Shown: positions 1 to 8,937 of the stretch, in pieces
Numbering within the stretch: position 1 is the stretch's first letter
Layout: every line of letters begins with the position of its first letter
Source: Candidatus Cloacimonadota bacterium
GTDB lineage: Bacteria; Cloacimonadota; Cloacimonadia; JGIOTU-2
DNA length: 64,000 nt
Reading direction: 5' to 3'
NCBI GenBank assembly: GCA_016932035.1
Contig: JAFGDR010000025.1
Span: forward strand, 22,448 to 86,447
Notes under the pieces: generated by a model
What the model saw: the letters and a program-made list of their open reading frames with translations, nothing else
Database searches by the model: none
What the model was told of the DNA's origin: nothing
Program-made: the position numbers and the translations under genes

Positions 1-2
1 AT

Positions 3-1646
3 TTCTTTATTGAACGTAGTATGGGTCCCGTTGCCGGTACTCTTGGGGGATTTGCAAGCTGGTTAAGCCTGGCTTTAAAAAGTGCCTTTGCACTTATCGG
101 GATCGGTGCATTTGCCAATTTACTTTTTCCAGGATTATCGGAAATTCATATCAAAGTAATTGCTATTGCTTTCTGCTTGTTGTTTGCTCTTATCAACATC
201 AGAAGTGTGAAAAATACGAGCAGGTTTCAGATATTCCTTGTTATCTCATTACTTGCTATTCTGTTTTTATACTGCTTACTCGGAGTCACAAAGGTAAATT
301 TACACAATTTTATACCCTTTTCACCAAAAGGTTTTGGTGCAGTCATTCCTGTTGTCGGCCTTGTTTTTGTTTCCTTTGGCGGTTTAACAAAGGTTGCAAG
401 TATTGCTGAGGAGATCCAAAAACCCAAGAAAAATCTCCCTCTTGGTATGTTCATTGCTTTTATTGTCGTGATGTTTTTTTATGTAGCAGTTGTGTTCGTA
501 ACAGTAGGAATAGTCCGACCTGAAACTCTTGCGAATTCTCTAACACCAATTTCAAAAGGTGGAGATGTTATCTTTGGAAAGTTCGGCATGATCTTACTTG
601 CTGTTGCTGCTCTTTTCGCCTTTTTCTCGACAGCAAATGCTGGTATCCTGTCAGCATCACGATTCCCGATGGCAATGAGCAGGGACAGACTTGTTCCAAA
701 TATTTTCAGTAAAATGAGCAAAAGTGGACAAACGCCCTATATGTCGATCATGTTTACTGCACTGTTCATGATCGTTATGATAACATTTCTTAACCTGGAA
801 AACCTCGTGAAAGCGGCATCTACCATGATGATCATCCTCTTCCTCTATACCAATGTCGCTTTGATCGTTATGAGAGAGAGCAGGATTGATACCTATCAAC
901 CATCATTTAAGGCGCCGCTTTATCCATGGCTGCAGATTGTTGCGATCATCATATATGCTTTTCTCATCTTCGAAATGGGAATAATACCCCTCATCATTAC
1001 AGGAATATTTGTTCTCTTGTGTATTGCCTGGTATTTTCTTTACGTTCGTGTACGAGTAGAAAGAAAATCAGCGCTGATTCATATCGTAGAAAGGGTAACC
1101 AATAAGAAGATCTCGAGTTCAACATTAATTGATGAATTGAAGGAGATCCTTATCCGGCGGGATAATATCGTTGAAGACAGGTTCGATAAACTCGTTCGGT
1201 CAGCTGTAATTCTCGATCTTGATTGTCAAATCGGTAAAAATGAATTTTTCACTATCGTATCAAAAGAACTCGCTCCTCGACTCGATATTCCATATCATGA
1301 ACTATATGATCTTTTTTTGGAAAGGGAGCAGCAGTCATCAACAACACTCGAGCCAGGTCTTGCAATTCCACATATTATCGTTCAGGGTGAGAAGAAATTT
1401 GATATCCTCATCGTTCGATGTAAAGAAGGAATAAAATTTGACGAAAATGAACCACCTGTCCATACCGTGTTCGTGCTGATCGGTTCGATGGATGAACGCA
1501 ATTTCCATCTTCGTGCGCTTATGTCAATAGCTCAGATCGTGAAAGAGAAAAATTTCTACACAAGATGGAAAAATGCAAAAAATGTCGATGAGTTACGAAA
1601 TATTATATATTTATCAGCAAGAAAGCGAGAGTCAAATGAGAACTAA
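3..1646 (+). CDS. APC-family amino acid permease with C-terminal PTS EIIA-like domain (5' truncated)
   Basis: The reading frame is open to the left edge (codons FFIERS precede the first ATG at 21), so the N-terminus lies outside the window. About 340 residues form hydrophobic segments of the APC amino acid/polyamine/organocation permease fold, in the inner membrane. The last 180 residues are soluble and resemble a type-2 PTS EIIA (fructose/nitrogen type) domain. The motif PGLAIPH carries the histidine that is phosphorylated in that family, followed by a VHTVFVLIGS strand as in EIIA-Ntr. The inferred role is amino acid transport gated by, or sensing, a phosphorelay or ligand through the EIIA-like module. 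The substrate cannot be read from sequence. The end overlaps the next gene by 11 nt, suggesting translational coupling. Confidence 0.85.
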   Translation, partial: FFIERSMGPVAGTLGGFASWLSLALKSAFALIGIGAFANLLFPGLSEIHIKVIAIAFCLLFALINIRSVKNTSRFQIFLVISLLAILFLYCLLGVTKVNLHNFIPFSPKGFGAVIPVVGLVFVSFGGLTKVASIAEEIQKPKKNLPLGMFIAFIVVMFFYVAVVFVTVGIVRPETLANSLTPISKGGDVIFGKFGMILLAVAALFAFFSTANAGILSASRFPMAMSRDRLVPNIFSKMSKSGQTPYMSIMFTALFMIVMITFLNLENLVKAASTMMIILFLYTNVALIVMRESRIDTYQPSFKAPLYPWLQIVAIIIYAFLIFEMGIIPLIITGIFVLLCIAWYFLYVRVRVERKSALIHIVERVTNKKISSSTLIDELKEILIRRDNIVEDRFDKLVRSAVILDLDCQIGKNEFFTIVSKELAPRLDIPYHELYDLFLEREQQSSTTLEPGLAIPHIIVQGEKKFDILIVRCKEGIKFDENEPPVHTVFVLIGSMDERNFHLRALMSIAQIVKEKNFYTRWKNAKNVDELRNIIYLSARKRESNEN

Positions 1647-2040
1647 TAGGGTATTATATAGAGATCCGAAAAATGGTAAGATCGCAGGTGTTTGCAGCGG
1701 CTTATCAGAGTATCTGGATGTAGATGTATCGATTATACGCACTATCTGGGTGCTATTTATAATATTTGGTGGAGCAGGTTTTCTCATGTATATTGTTGCC
1801 GCGTTGATTATTCCGGCAAAATCAGGTGATGATACGGAAATATCGGTCGAAGGTGATGAAGATAGACATCTGACAAGGGATTCTGAACATGCCGTGATCT
1901 GGGGTGTATGCTCAGGTATTGCAAAATATTTCGGCATGGATGTGAGTATTGTGAGGATCATTTTTGTGCTGCTTGGGATATATTTCGCTTCGGGAATATT
2001 TCTTTATATCGTACTTGCCTTAATCCTTCCTAAATCATAG
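1636..2040 (+). CDS. Tandem PspC-domain membrane protein
   Basis: This is a 134-residue protein made of two PspC domains, about residues 4-62 and 75-134. Each has the signature GVCSG(L/I)xxYxxxDVSIxRxI(W/F) followed by a hydrophobic helix and a (L/I)IxP ending. PspC domains are single-span inner membrane modules first known from the phage-shock response; here two are joined in one chain by an acidic linker. I chose the ATG at 1636, inside the end of the permease gene, because the first PspC domain starts right after it and purine-rich AGCGAGAG precedes it; an upstream in-frame ATG would add unrelated residues. It is probably cotranscribed with the permease. No pspA or pspF is seen nearby, so a stress role is only inferred. 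Confidence 0.88.
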   Translation: MRTNRVLYRDPKNGKIAGVCSGLSEYLDVDVSIIRTIWVLFIIFGGAGFLMYIVAALIIPAKSGDDTEISVEGDEDRHLTRDSEHAVIWGVCSGIAKYFGMDVSIVRIIFVLLGIYFASGIFLYIVLALILPKS

Positions 2041-2046
2041 AGGGGA

Positions 2047-5000
2047 ATGCACTTTTACCGTTTCATATTCTTTGTACTCGTCATCTGCTGTTTGGCGAGC
2101 CCTCTTCTTGGTGAAGAGTTTTCGATTCTTAATAAAACAAATATCATAACTTTCGAATCAGAAAAAAGTGTATATGATCTTGGGTACGACCATATCATTA
2201 ATAATTCGGAACGGGTAAGCTATCAGGATACCTTGCTCATTAAAGGAGCGGACTATACTCTAAACTACATAAAGGGTACGATTTTCATGCAGAAACAAAT
2301 TGAACCTTCCCAAAGAATCAAAGTATCTTTTAAGGTTTTTCCCAAAAGTCTAGTGTATTCATTTCAGAAATTCTTACCTCTTGATAGAATACCCAAAACA
2401 CAAACAGACAAGCAGAAAACAAAAGAGTTTCAGCAACAGTATGATACCCAAACCAATCTGAATATTTCTGGAAGCAAGAGTTTTGCCCTTTCACTCGGAA
2501 ATAAACAGGATATGGATCTTGATCAGTCACTCTATTTGCAGGTTGATGGAGAGTTGTCTAAAAATATCTTTTTGAAGGCACAGCTTTCTGACAATACGAC
2601 CCCAATATCAACTGAAGGCACAACCAAAAAACTTAGCGAGTTCGATAAGATGTTCATCAAAGTATATTCCGGAAACTATAGTCTGCAGTTCGGTGATTTC
2701 TTCACCCGTTTTGATGACACGTATTATGCAAATTACGATTTCAAACTCGAAGGGGTGACGTTTAACTGGACAAGTGCACAAAAGGTGAATGTGTCGGCAG
2801 CAGTATCAAATGGTGACTTTAAAAGTTATTCTTTTTACGGAACAGAAGGGATCCAGGGACCATATTATTTGCCGGGCAAGAACAGCTCAAGTGTTCGGGT
2901 GCTTTCCGGAACTGATAAGATATATTTGAACGGCTCTCTTCTTACGAGAGGGAATGATTATTTTATCGATTACAATGAGGGCTCGATCACATTCCAGAAT
3001 AACAATATCATCACTGAAGAGTCATATATTATTGCGGATTACGAGTACACAGCAGAGGAATATCGAAGTAATTTCTATCTTGGTGCCGGGGAACTTGCCT
3101 TTTTTGATAATGGTCTTAACCTATCACTGAAGATTGTCAGTAATAATGATGATAAAGACAATCCATTGAATTTCAGTTTGACCGATGAGGAAAAGCAGAT
3201 CTTAAAAGAAGCCGGGAATGATCCTGAGAAAGCCCGGATCAGTGGTGTTGATTCGGTTGCAGTTGGAGATGGAAACTACATTCTTGCAGATTCTCATTAT
3301 GTGTATGTGGGTTTCGATTCTACAGGGAATTACCTGGTGAGTTTTTCCTATGTGGGTTCAGGCAAAGGCACATATAATAAGTCGGGCTATATTTCATATG
3401 AATGGGTCGGGGAAGGGAAAGGAGAATATATTCCTGAGATCCAACTTCCATTCCCGGAGAAACGCACAAATGTGGATATGAGGGCACAGCTTGAACTGGG
3501 GAGTTTCGAAATTGTTTCTGAGGGTATGTTAACAAACTATGACCAAAACAGCTTCTCTCCCATCGATGACGATCATAATAACGGTTTTGCGCACTATCAT
3601 TCATTAAATCTTGAGCTACCATTTTTCTTACAAGGGAAAGCAAAAACCTCAGTATATTATCGGGCTCATGATAAGTATTTTCACTCACTTGCACGGGTGG
3701 AATCCGCAGAAACCCAGTATCAGACATCTGATTTTGTTGAAACAGATACCGTTGATGTAACCGAATACGGTGGATCGGTCGATATGTCGATGCCGCGATG
3801 GATATCTAATAGAGTACGTTTTTATGAGAAGTATATGAAGGATGTAGCTCATCAACAAACTTTCTCGAACTCATTTTCATATTCGCAAAATCCGGCTTTT
3901 CCCATACTTCCATCTATGCGATACACATTTTCACAAATTACCCAGGAAAGCGATTCGACTCTCAGCACAGCAGATGAAAAACTCATTCAAAGAACTCATT
4001 CTGTTGATGGGGATTACGCGATAGGTTTTATAAAGTTGAAAGCTGGTTTTTCTGATAAGATGTTTGAGAATGACGGCATATTGGATTTCGGTTTTAGAAC
4101 AACCAAATATTTTTACGGCTTCACATCTAATTTCTGGAATACGGAATTCACACTCGGTTATGAACACGAGTTCGTTGACAGTCTCAAGATCGACTGGTTC
4201 GATTATAAAAAAGCACAACTCTACAAAGCAGGAATATCATATATCCAGGGTACGACGAATTTTAAGATCGAATACTCGCACAGAGAAAATAAATATCTTA
4301 CCGGTGCCAGCAACACGAATTTTGATCTTATGAATTCGCAGCTTTCCTTTGATATGATAAAGAATACTATATCGAATCGCGTAAATTATAAGATCGGGAA
4401 TCTCGAACTATATCCAAAAGTGAAAGAACTTATCTATGTTGGTGACGGTAACGGACTGTATGACAGTCTTGGATTTCACCAGGAGGATGGAGATTATGAT
4501 TATGAGATCACGATCGTGGGAACACCTGAACCGATCACTGAACTTCAGATGAACTGGAATCTGCAGATACATCCATCGCGAGGAATCTCTGAAAAATCGT
4601 ATGGTTTGAATTCTTTTCTTGATAAGATCATCCTCACCTCAGATGTTGCAATTCAAGAGAAATCCAGCACACCACACAAGCTCGATCTCTACCTCCTCAA
4701 GCCGAGTGCTCTTATGAATAAAAAATATACCGATTATGGATATCAGCGATATAAGGAACAGCTCTGGTATAATATCAAAAAAAACAAGATCGTTCTGCGA
4801 TTTCTTTATGAAAAGACAAAAAAGATCGATAATCAATATGAAAACGAATTCGACGAGTTGGATCAGGACAGCTATACTGCAGCATTGAATTTTTACAAAG
4901 TGAGGCAGTGGAATTTCGAGAATGAAGTCAAGTATACTGATGTTATTTCTAATTATCAGACAGCGGATTTTCTCAACTCTAAAGTATGGGGATTCTCGAC

Positions 5001-5379
5001 TGATATTTCATATAAATTCGGGTACAATATGATCATCTCGTCTGAATTTGCCCTTGACTGCGAAAATGGTGCAAAACTCGACGGTACAGATGATTATACA
5101 ATTACATCATACACAGTTGAACCTGAGTTCGTGTATAATGCAGGATCGAAGTATCATTTTACTGCCCAGGTGCATCTGCAGCAAAATGAACGAAAAGGTT
5201 CGGATTATTTTGCGAATATTCTCTATAGCAAAAGAGCCGGACTGAATTCCCGGGTTACGTTTCAGTTCGATTATAAGTTCAGCAAATACGTGACCGGTTT
5301 CCTGAAATATTATCTGGAAAAATATCCAAAATCCGATGCGCGCTACCAGCTTAAAATGGAAGTGAGAGCAGATTTTTAG
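2047..5379 (+). CDS. Large outer membrane beta-barrel protein
   Basis: This 1110-residue protein starts with a clear signal peptide (hydrophobic core ending near LLGEE) and ends in F after alternating polar/aromatic strands, as expected for a BAM-assembled barrel. It is rich in Tyr, Asn and Ser, and long stretches alternate in the way of transmembrane beta strands. Two copies of a motif of the form G-x-D-Y-x-(hydrophobic)-x-Y-x-x-G-x-I-x-F occur near residues 66-82 and 300-316, probably small beta-sandwich repeats before and inside the barrel. RBS AGGGG lies 5 nt upstream, and the gene starts 6 nt after the PspC gene. No enzymatic motif is visible. I do not recognise a named family; an outer membrane channel or surface-structure role is an inference. 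Confidence 0.7.
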   Translation: MHFYRFIFFVLVICCLASPLLGEEFSILNKTNIITFESEKSVYDLGYDHIINNSERVSYQDTLLIKGADYTLNYIKGTIFMQKQIEPSQRIKVSFKVFPKSLVYSFQKFLPLDRIPKTQTDKQKTKEFQQQYDTQTNLNISGSKSFALSLGNKQDMDLDQSLYLQVDGELSKNIFLKAQLSDNTTPISTEGTTKKLSEFDKMFIKVYSGNYSLQFGDFFTRFDDTYYANYDFKLEGVTFNWTSAQKVNVSAAVSNGDFKSYSFYGTEGIQGPYYLPGKNSSSVRVLSGTDKIYLNGSLLTRGNDYFIDYNEGSITFQNNNIITEESYIIADYEYTAEEYRSNFYLGAGELAFFDNGLNLSLKIVSNNDDKDNPLNFSLTDEEKQILKEAGNDPEKARISGVDSVAVGDGNYILADSHYVYVGFDSTGNYLVSFSYVGSGKGTYNKSGYISYEWVGEGKGEYIPEIQLPFPEKRTNVDMRAQLELGSFEIVSEGMLTNYDQNSFSPIDDDHNNGFAHYHSLNLELPFFLQGKAKTSVYYRAHDKYFHSLARVESAETQYQTSDFVETDTVDVTEYGGSVDMSMPRWISNRVRFYEKYMKDVAHQQTFSNSFSYSQNPAFPILPSMRYTFSQITQESDSTLSTADEKLIQRTHSVDGDYAIGFIKLKAGFSDKMFENDGILDFGFRTTKYFYGFTSNFWNTEFTLGYEHEFVDSLKIDWFDYKKAQLYKAGISYIQGTTNFKIEYSHRENKYLTGASNTNFDLMNSQLSFDMIKNTISNRVNYKIGNLELYPKVKELIYVGDGNGLYDSLGFHQEDGDYDYEITIVGTPEPITELQMNWNLQIHPSRGISEKSYGLNSFLDKIILTSDVAIQEKSSTPHKLDLYLLKPSALMNKKYTDYGYQRYKEQLWYNIKKNKIVLRFLYEKTKKIDNQYENEFDELDQDSYTAALNFYKVRQWNFENEVKYTDVISNYQTADFLNSKVWGFSTDISYKFGYNMIISSEFALDCENGAKLDGTDDYTITSYTVEPEFVYNAGSKYHFTAQVHLQQNERKGSDYFANILYSKRAGLNSRVTFQFDYKFSKYVTGFLKYYLEKYPKSDARYQLKMEVRADF

Positions 5380-6471
5380 ATGGCAGAAATGAGATCAAAC
5401 AAAATCACGAAACCAACCTTACTTTTAGATGAAGATACATGCAGGAAAAATATCCGGAAAATGTATGACAAAGCACAGAGAAATAACGTGATCTTCCGTC
5501 CCCATTTCAAAACGCATCAGTCACTTGAGATAGGGAACTGGTTCAGAGAAATTGGGGTTGATAAAATTACCGTTTCATCTCTTGAGATGGCACAATACTT
5601 TTCTGAGGAATGGAGTGATATCACTGTTGCTTTTCCTGTAAATATTCTCGAGATCGATACGATAAATGCCCTCGCAGAAATGGTTTCTCTCAATGTATTG
5701 GTCGAGTCAGAGGAGGTTGTGCAATTTCTTGCTGAAAATCTGAAAAACCAGGTTGGATTCTTTATTAAGATAGATGTCGGCTATCATAGAGCCGGAATTC
5801 CAGCTAATGATTGTATGATGATCAATTCTATACGTGAATGTGCAGAAGAAAGTGATTTGTTGAATTTTAAAGGATTTCTCACTCATGCGGGACAAATGTA
5901 CAATTGTAGGTCACAACCAGAAATTCTAAAGGAGTATAAAAGCTACACAAAACAACTATTCGAACTCAAATCAAGGTATCCCGATGCACTTCTCTCGATA
6001 GGAGATACGCCAAGCTGTAGTGTGGTTGAGGACTTTTCGGGTATTGACGAAATACGACCCGGCAATTTTGTCTTTTATGATCTCATGCAGTATTATATTG
6101 GATCGTGTTCTATTGACCAGGTTGCAGTGGCAATGGCATGCCCGATCGTTGCAATACACAAAAAAAGGCATGAGATCGTCATATATGGCGGGGGAGTACA
6201 TTTTTCCAAAGAACGACTGGAACATCATGAGTATGGAACAATTTATGGACAAATTGTTGAGAATATTGGTAAACGTTGGGGAAATATTATTCCGGGCATG
6301 TATGTAAAGAATTTATCGCAGGAACATGGTATCGTTGCTGTTCCGGAAGCACGAATTTCAAATTATAAGATTGGGGATGTGCTCTACATTTTGCCCGTGC
6401 ATTCCTGCTTAACCGCGAACTTGATGACGGAGTATGTGACGACTGACGGGAGAGTGGTGGAGAGATTATGA
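5380..6471 (+). CDS. D-serine dehydratase/D-threonine aldolase-type PLP enzyme
   Basis: This 363-residue protein belongs to the fold-type III (alanine racemase-like) DSD1 family. The N-terminal motif RPHFKTH contains the lysine expected to bind PLP. The C-terminal PVHSCLT has the His-x-Cys pair that binds zinc in eukaryotic-type D-serine dehydratases. The barrel also shows the conserved IDVGYHRAG and GDTPSC segments. The family acts on D-serine or D-3-hydroxy amino acids, giving pyruvate and ammonia or glycine and an aldehyde; which reaction applies here is not decidable from sequence. The ATG directly follows the TAG stop of the barrel gene, so the two are probably coupled. An alternative in-frame ATG lies at 5389. 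Confidence 0.85.
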   Translation: MAEMRSNKITKPTLLLDEDTCRKNIRKMYDKAQRNNVIFRPHFKTHQSLEIGNWFREIGVDKITVSSLEMAQYFSEEWSDITVAFPVNILEIDTINALAEMVSLNVLVESEEVVQFLAENLKNQVGFFIKIDVGYHRAGIPANDCMMINSIRECAEESDLLNFKGFLTHAGQMYNCRSQPEILKEYKSYTKQLFELKSRYPDALLSIGDTPSCSVVEDFSGIDEIRPGNFVFYDLMQYYIGSCSIDQVAVAMACPIVAIHKKRHEIVIYGGGVHFSKERLEHHEYGTIYGQIVENIGKRWGNIIPGMYVKNLSQEHGIVAVPEARISNYKIGDVLYILPVHSCLTANLMTEYVTTDGRVVERL

Positions 6472-6522
6472 TAATTTTGAAATTGAAATCACATAATCAA
6501 AACGATACTAGGAGGTAACAAA

Positions 6523-7563
6523 ATGGAAAAAGAAACTGTGTTTATTCTAGGTGCTGGAGCAAGTCAGGAAGTCGACCTTCCAACAGGAGTCGAGCTTAAA
6601 GATAATATATCATCTTTATTGGATATACATTATGATGATTGGAATAGAAAGATAAGTGGAAGTGATCTTATAGATAAAGCATTCCGAATACTTACAAAAA
6701 CAGGTGGACCTGATGATGACATTAGAACATATATTCAAAAGTCTTGGCAAATTAGAGATTCTCTTCCTTTAGCAACATCAATTGATGACTTAATAGATTC
6801 TCATAGAGATGATAATATGATTGCAACATGTGGGAAACTAGCAATTGTTAATTCAATATTGGATGCTGAGAAAGGTAGTAAGTTATTTATTGAAACATCT
6901 GATATGAATTCCAAAATTGATTTTTCATCTTTATCTAAGACATGGTACAATAAGTTATTTCAAATTTTAAGAGCTAACTGCACAAAAAATGAACTTAAAT
7001 CTAGATTTGAATCTACTTCATTTATTATATTTAATTATGATAGATGTCTGGAACATTTCATGTTTAATGCCCTTCAAGACTATTATCACTTAGAACAGGA
7101 TGAAGCAATTGAAATGATGAGTTGTATAAACATTTTTCATCCTTATGGAAGCGTTGGTCATTTACCATGGTCAAATCAAAGTTGCGTTATGGGTTTTGGT
7201 GGTTCTCTTAGCCCAAATAAGCTAATTGAGCTTAGCAAAGGTATTAAAACTTTTACTGAAGGAACTGATCCTAGTTCAAGCGAAATTTTAGAAATCAAAC
7301 AAGAGATGAATACTGCAGATAGAATTGTATTTTTAGGTTTTGCATTTCATGAGTTAAATATGCAGCTTATTTCACCTAAAAAGTTAAATCGTGTTGAAAA
7401 GGACTTAAATTGCTTTGCTACAACTTATAATATTTCAGAAAGTGATAAAGAGGTAATCAAGGGACAGATAAACTCATTGTATATGAAAAAAGTTAAGACT
7501 AAAATGATAGATAATAAATGTTTTGAATTCTTTTCAGAATTTTGGAGAAGCTTAGCTTTTTAA
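6523..7563 (+). CDS. SIR2-like domain protein, orphan
   Basis: This 346-residue cytoplasmic protein starts with FILGAGAS (Gly10-Ser14), the NAD-binding glycine motif of SIR2-like proteins, followed by DLPTG. Further family landmarks are SIDDLID (about 86-92), FNYD with Asn171 and Asp173 (the position of the catalytic Asn in SIR2), His206 in FHPYG, and IVFLGFAFHELNM (about 266-278), matching the usual GxSxxDxN strand. SIR2-like domains of this kind cleave NAD+ in several anti-phage defence proteins (for example ThsA, DSR). Here no partner domain or neighbouring defence gene is seen, so a defence role is inference. A strong RBS AGGAGG lies 7 nt upstream. The gene is visibly richer in A+T than its neighbours, suggesting recent acquisition. 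It converges on the PLP enzyme gene downstream. Confidence 0.8.
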   Translation: MEKETVFILGAGASQEVDLPTGVELKDNISSLLDIHYDDWNRKISGSDLIDKAFRILTKTGGPDDDIRTYIQKSWQIRDSLPLATSIDDLIDSHRDDNMIATCGKLAIVNSILDAEKGSKLFIETSDMNSKIDFSSLSKTWYNKLFQILRANCTKNELKSRFESTSFIIFNYDRCLEHFMFNALQDYYHLEQDEAIEMMSCINIFHPYGSVGHLPWSNQSCVMGFGGSLSPNKLIELSKGIKTFTEGTDPSSSEILEIKQEMNTADRIVFLGFAFHELNMQLISPKKLNRVEKDLNCFATTYNISESDKEVIKGQINSLYMKKVKTKMIDNKCFEFFSEFWRSLAF

Positions 7564-7580
7564 ACTATTCTAAATGTTTT

Positions 7581-8759
7581 CTATATCACTCCCAGTTTCT
7601 TACCAACCTTTTTGAATTTATCCAGCGCCATATCAATCTGGTCATCTGTATGGGTAGCCATGAAGCTACAGCGGATCAGGCAGTCATTCGGAGGAGTTGC
7701 AGGAGGAATAACAGGATTAATGAACACACCGTCATCGGCCAGCATGCGCCACATCTTGAATGCAGTCATGAGTTCACCAACATGGAGCGGAATGATCGGT
7801 GTGCAGCTCGTTCCGATATCATAACCTATATCAACGAATCCTTTTTGCATATATCTGGTAATTTCCCAGAGACGCTCGATACGTTCCGGTTCGCTCTCCA
7901 TAATATCCAGCGCAGCGATCACCGTTGCAGCCGAAGCTGGCGGGAGACTAGCACTGAAGATAAGCGGTCTGGAGAAGTGCTTCAGATAATGCATCAGTTC
8001 TTCATTTCCTGCAATAAAACCACCAACCGAAGCAAGAGACTTACTAAAGGTTCCCATGATGACATCGGTCTTATCGGTCAATCCGAAATGGTTTGACGTA
8101 CCTGAACCTTTCTCGCCGAGAACACCGATCGAGTGTGCGTCATCAACCATGATCTGCGCATTATATCGTTCTGCAAGGTGTACGATCTGGGGTAGTTTTG
8201 TGATGTCACCCTCCATGCTGAATATACCATCAACAACAATAAGTTTCGGAGCTTCTTCGATGTTTTGCAGCACCCGTTCGAGATCATCCATGTCATTATG
8301 ATTAAAGCGGAGCATCTTCCCGAATGATAAACGGCAGCCATCGATAATACTGGCATGATCGAGTTTATCGGTAACGAAGTATTCGCCCCGACCCACGATC
8401 GTGCTAAGCACACCAAGGTTTGCCTGGAAGCCGGTCGAATATGCAAGTGCAGCATCCATTCCCACAAGATTTGCAAGCCGTTCTTCGAGCTCGATATGGA
8501 TATCCAGTGTACCATTCAGGAATCGCGAGCCGGCGCACCCGGTACCATATTTTTTGGTTGCTTCTATAGCAGCTTCTTTGACCTTAGGATGATTGGTGAG
8601 TCCAAGATAGCTGTTCGAACCGAGCATTAGGGTTTTCTTGCCGTTGACAATAACCTCTGTGTCCTGCTCTGAGCTGATCACGCGGAAGTAGGGGTAAAAG
8701 CCCTGTTCTTCGAGGATTTTGGCTTCTGTAAAGCTCGCAAATTTATCATAAAGATTCAT
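7581..8759 (-). CDS. Serine palmitoyltransferase/KBL-type alpha-oxoamine synthase
   Basis: This 392-residue PLP enzyme is of the alpha-oxoamine synthase family (serine palmitoyltransferase, 2-amino-3-ketobutyrate CoA ligase, BioF). The PLP lysine is in GTFSKSLASVGG. VDDAHSIGVLGEKGSG is the family's cofactor-binding DDAHS region, and GSNSYLGLTNHPKV and GSRFLNGTLDIH are present. The opening YPYFRVI and GCAGSRFLNGTLDIH resemble the serine palmitoyltransferases of Bacteroidetes more than BioF or Kbl, so condensation of serine with an acyl-CoA (first step of sphingolipid synthesis) is the preferred guess; glycine C-acetyltransferase remains possible. RBS AGGAG is 6 nt before the ATG. A TTGACA box lies about 106 nt upstream. 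No other sphingolipid gene is seen in the window. Confidence 0.8.
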   Translation of the reverse strand: MNLYDKFASFTEAKILEEQGFYPYFRVISSEQDTEVIVNGKKTLMLGSNSYLGLTNHPKVKEAAIEATKKYGTGCAGSRFLNGTLDIHIELEERLANLVGMDAALAYSTGFQANLGVLSTIVGRGEYFVTDKLDHASIIDGCRLSFGKMLRFNHNDMDDLERVLQNIEEAPKLIVVDGIFSMEGDITKLPQIVHLAERYNAQIMVDDAHSIGVLGEKGSGTSNHFGLTDKTDVIMGTFSKSLASVGGFIAGNEELMHYLKHFSRPLIFSASLPPASAATVIAALDIMESEPERIERLWEITRYMQKGFVDIGYDIGTSCTPIIPLHVGELMTAFKMWRMLADDGVFINPVIPPATPPNDCLIRCSFMATHTDDQIDMALDKFKKVGKKLGVI

Positions 8760-8898
8760 GGAATACTCCTTTTTGTCTACAATGAATGTCTCATCGAAAC
8801 ATGAGTAGGATGACGTTTTTATTTTTCATTGCTCGTATTTCATTGAATGGTAAATCGGATGTCAATAAATTCAGATTCTTATTCAACCCGTAAAAATA

Positions 8899-8937
8899 TT
8901 GACATCACAACTCTGATTTTTGGTTTTATAAACACCT
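8899..8937 (+). promoter_or_regulatory. Promoter of the patatin gene, predicted leaderless
   Basis: TTGACA at 8899-8904 is followed 20-21 nt later by TTTATAA (8925-8931). The ATG at 8938 is only about 7 nt further on and no Shine-Dalgarno sequence is present. Transcription would start at or very near the start codon. Confidence 0.5.

Noticed and set aside
7542..8096. 184-codon open frame on the plus strand opposite the PLP enzyme gene
   Set aside because: It is antisense to a well-conserved enzyme and shows no domain; a shadow frame.
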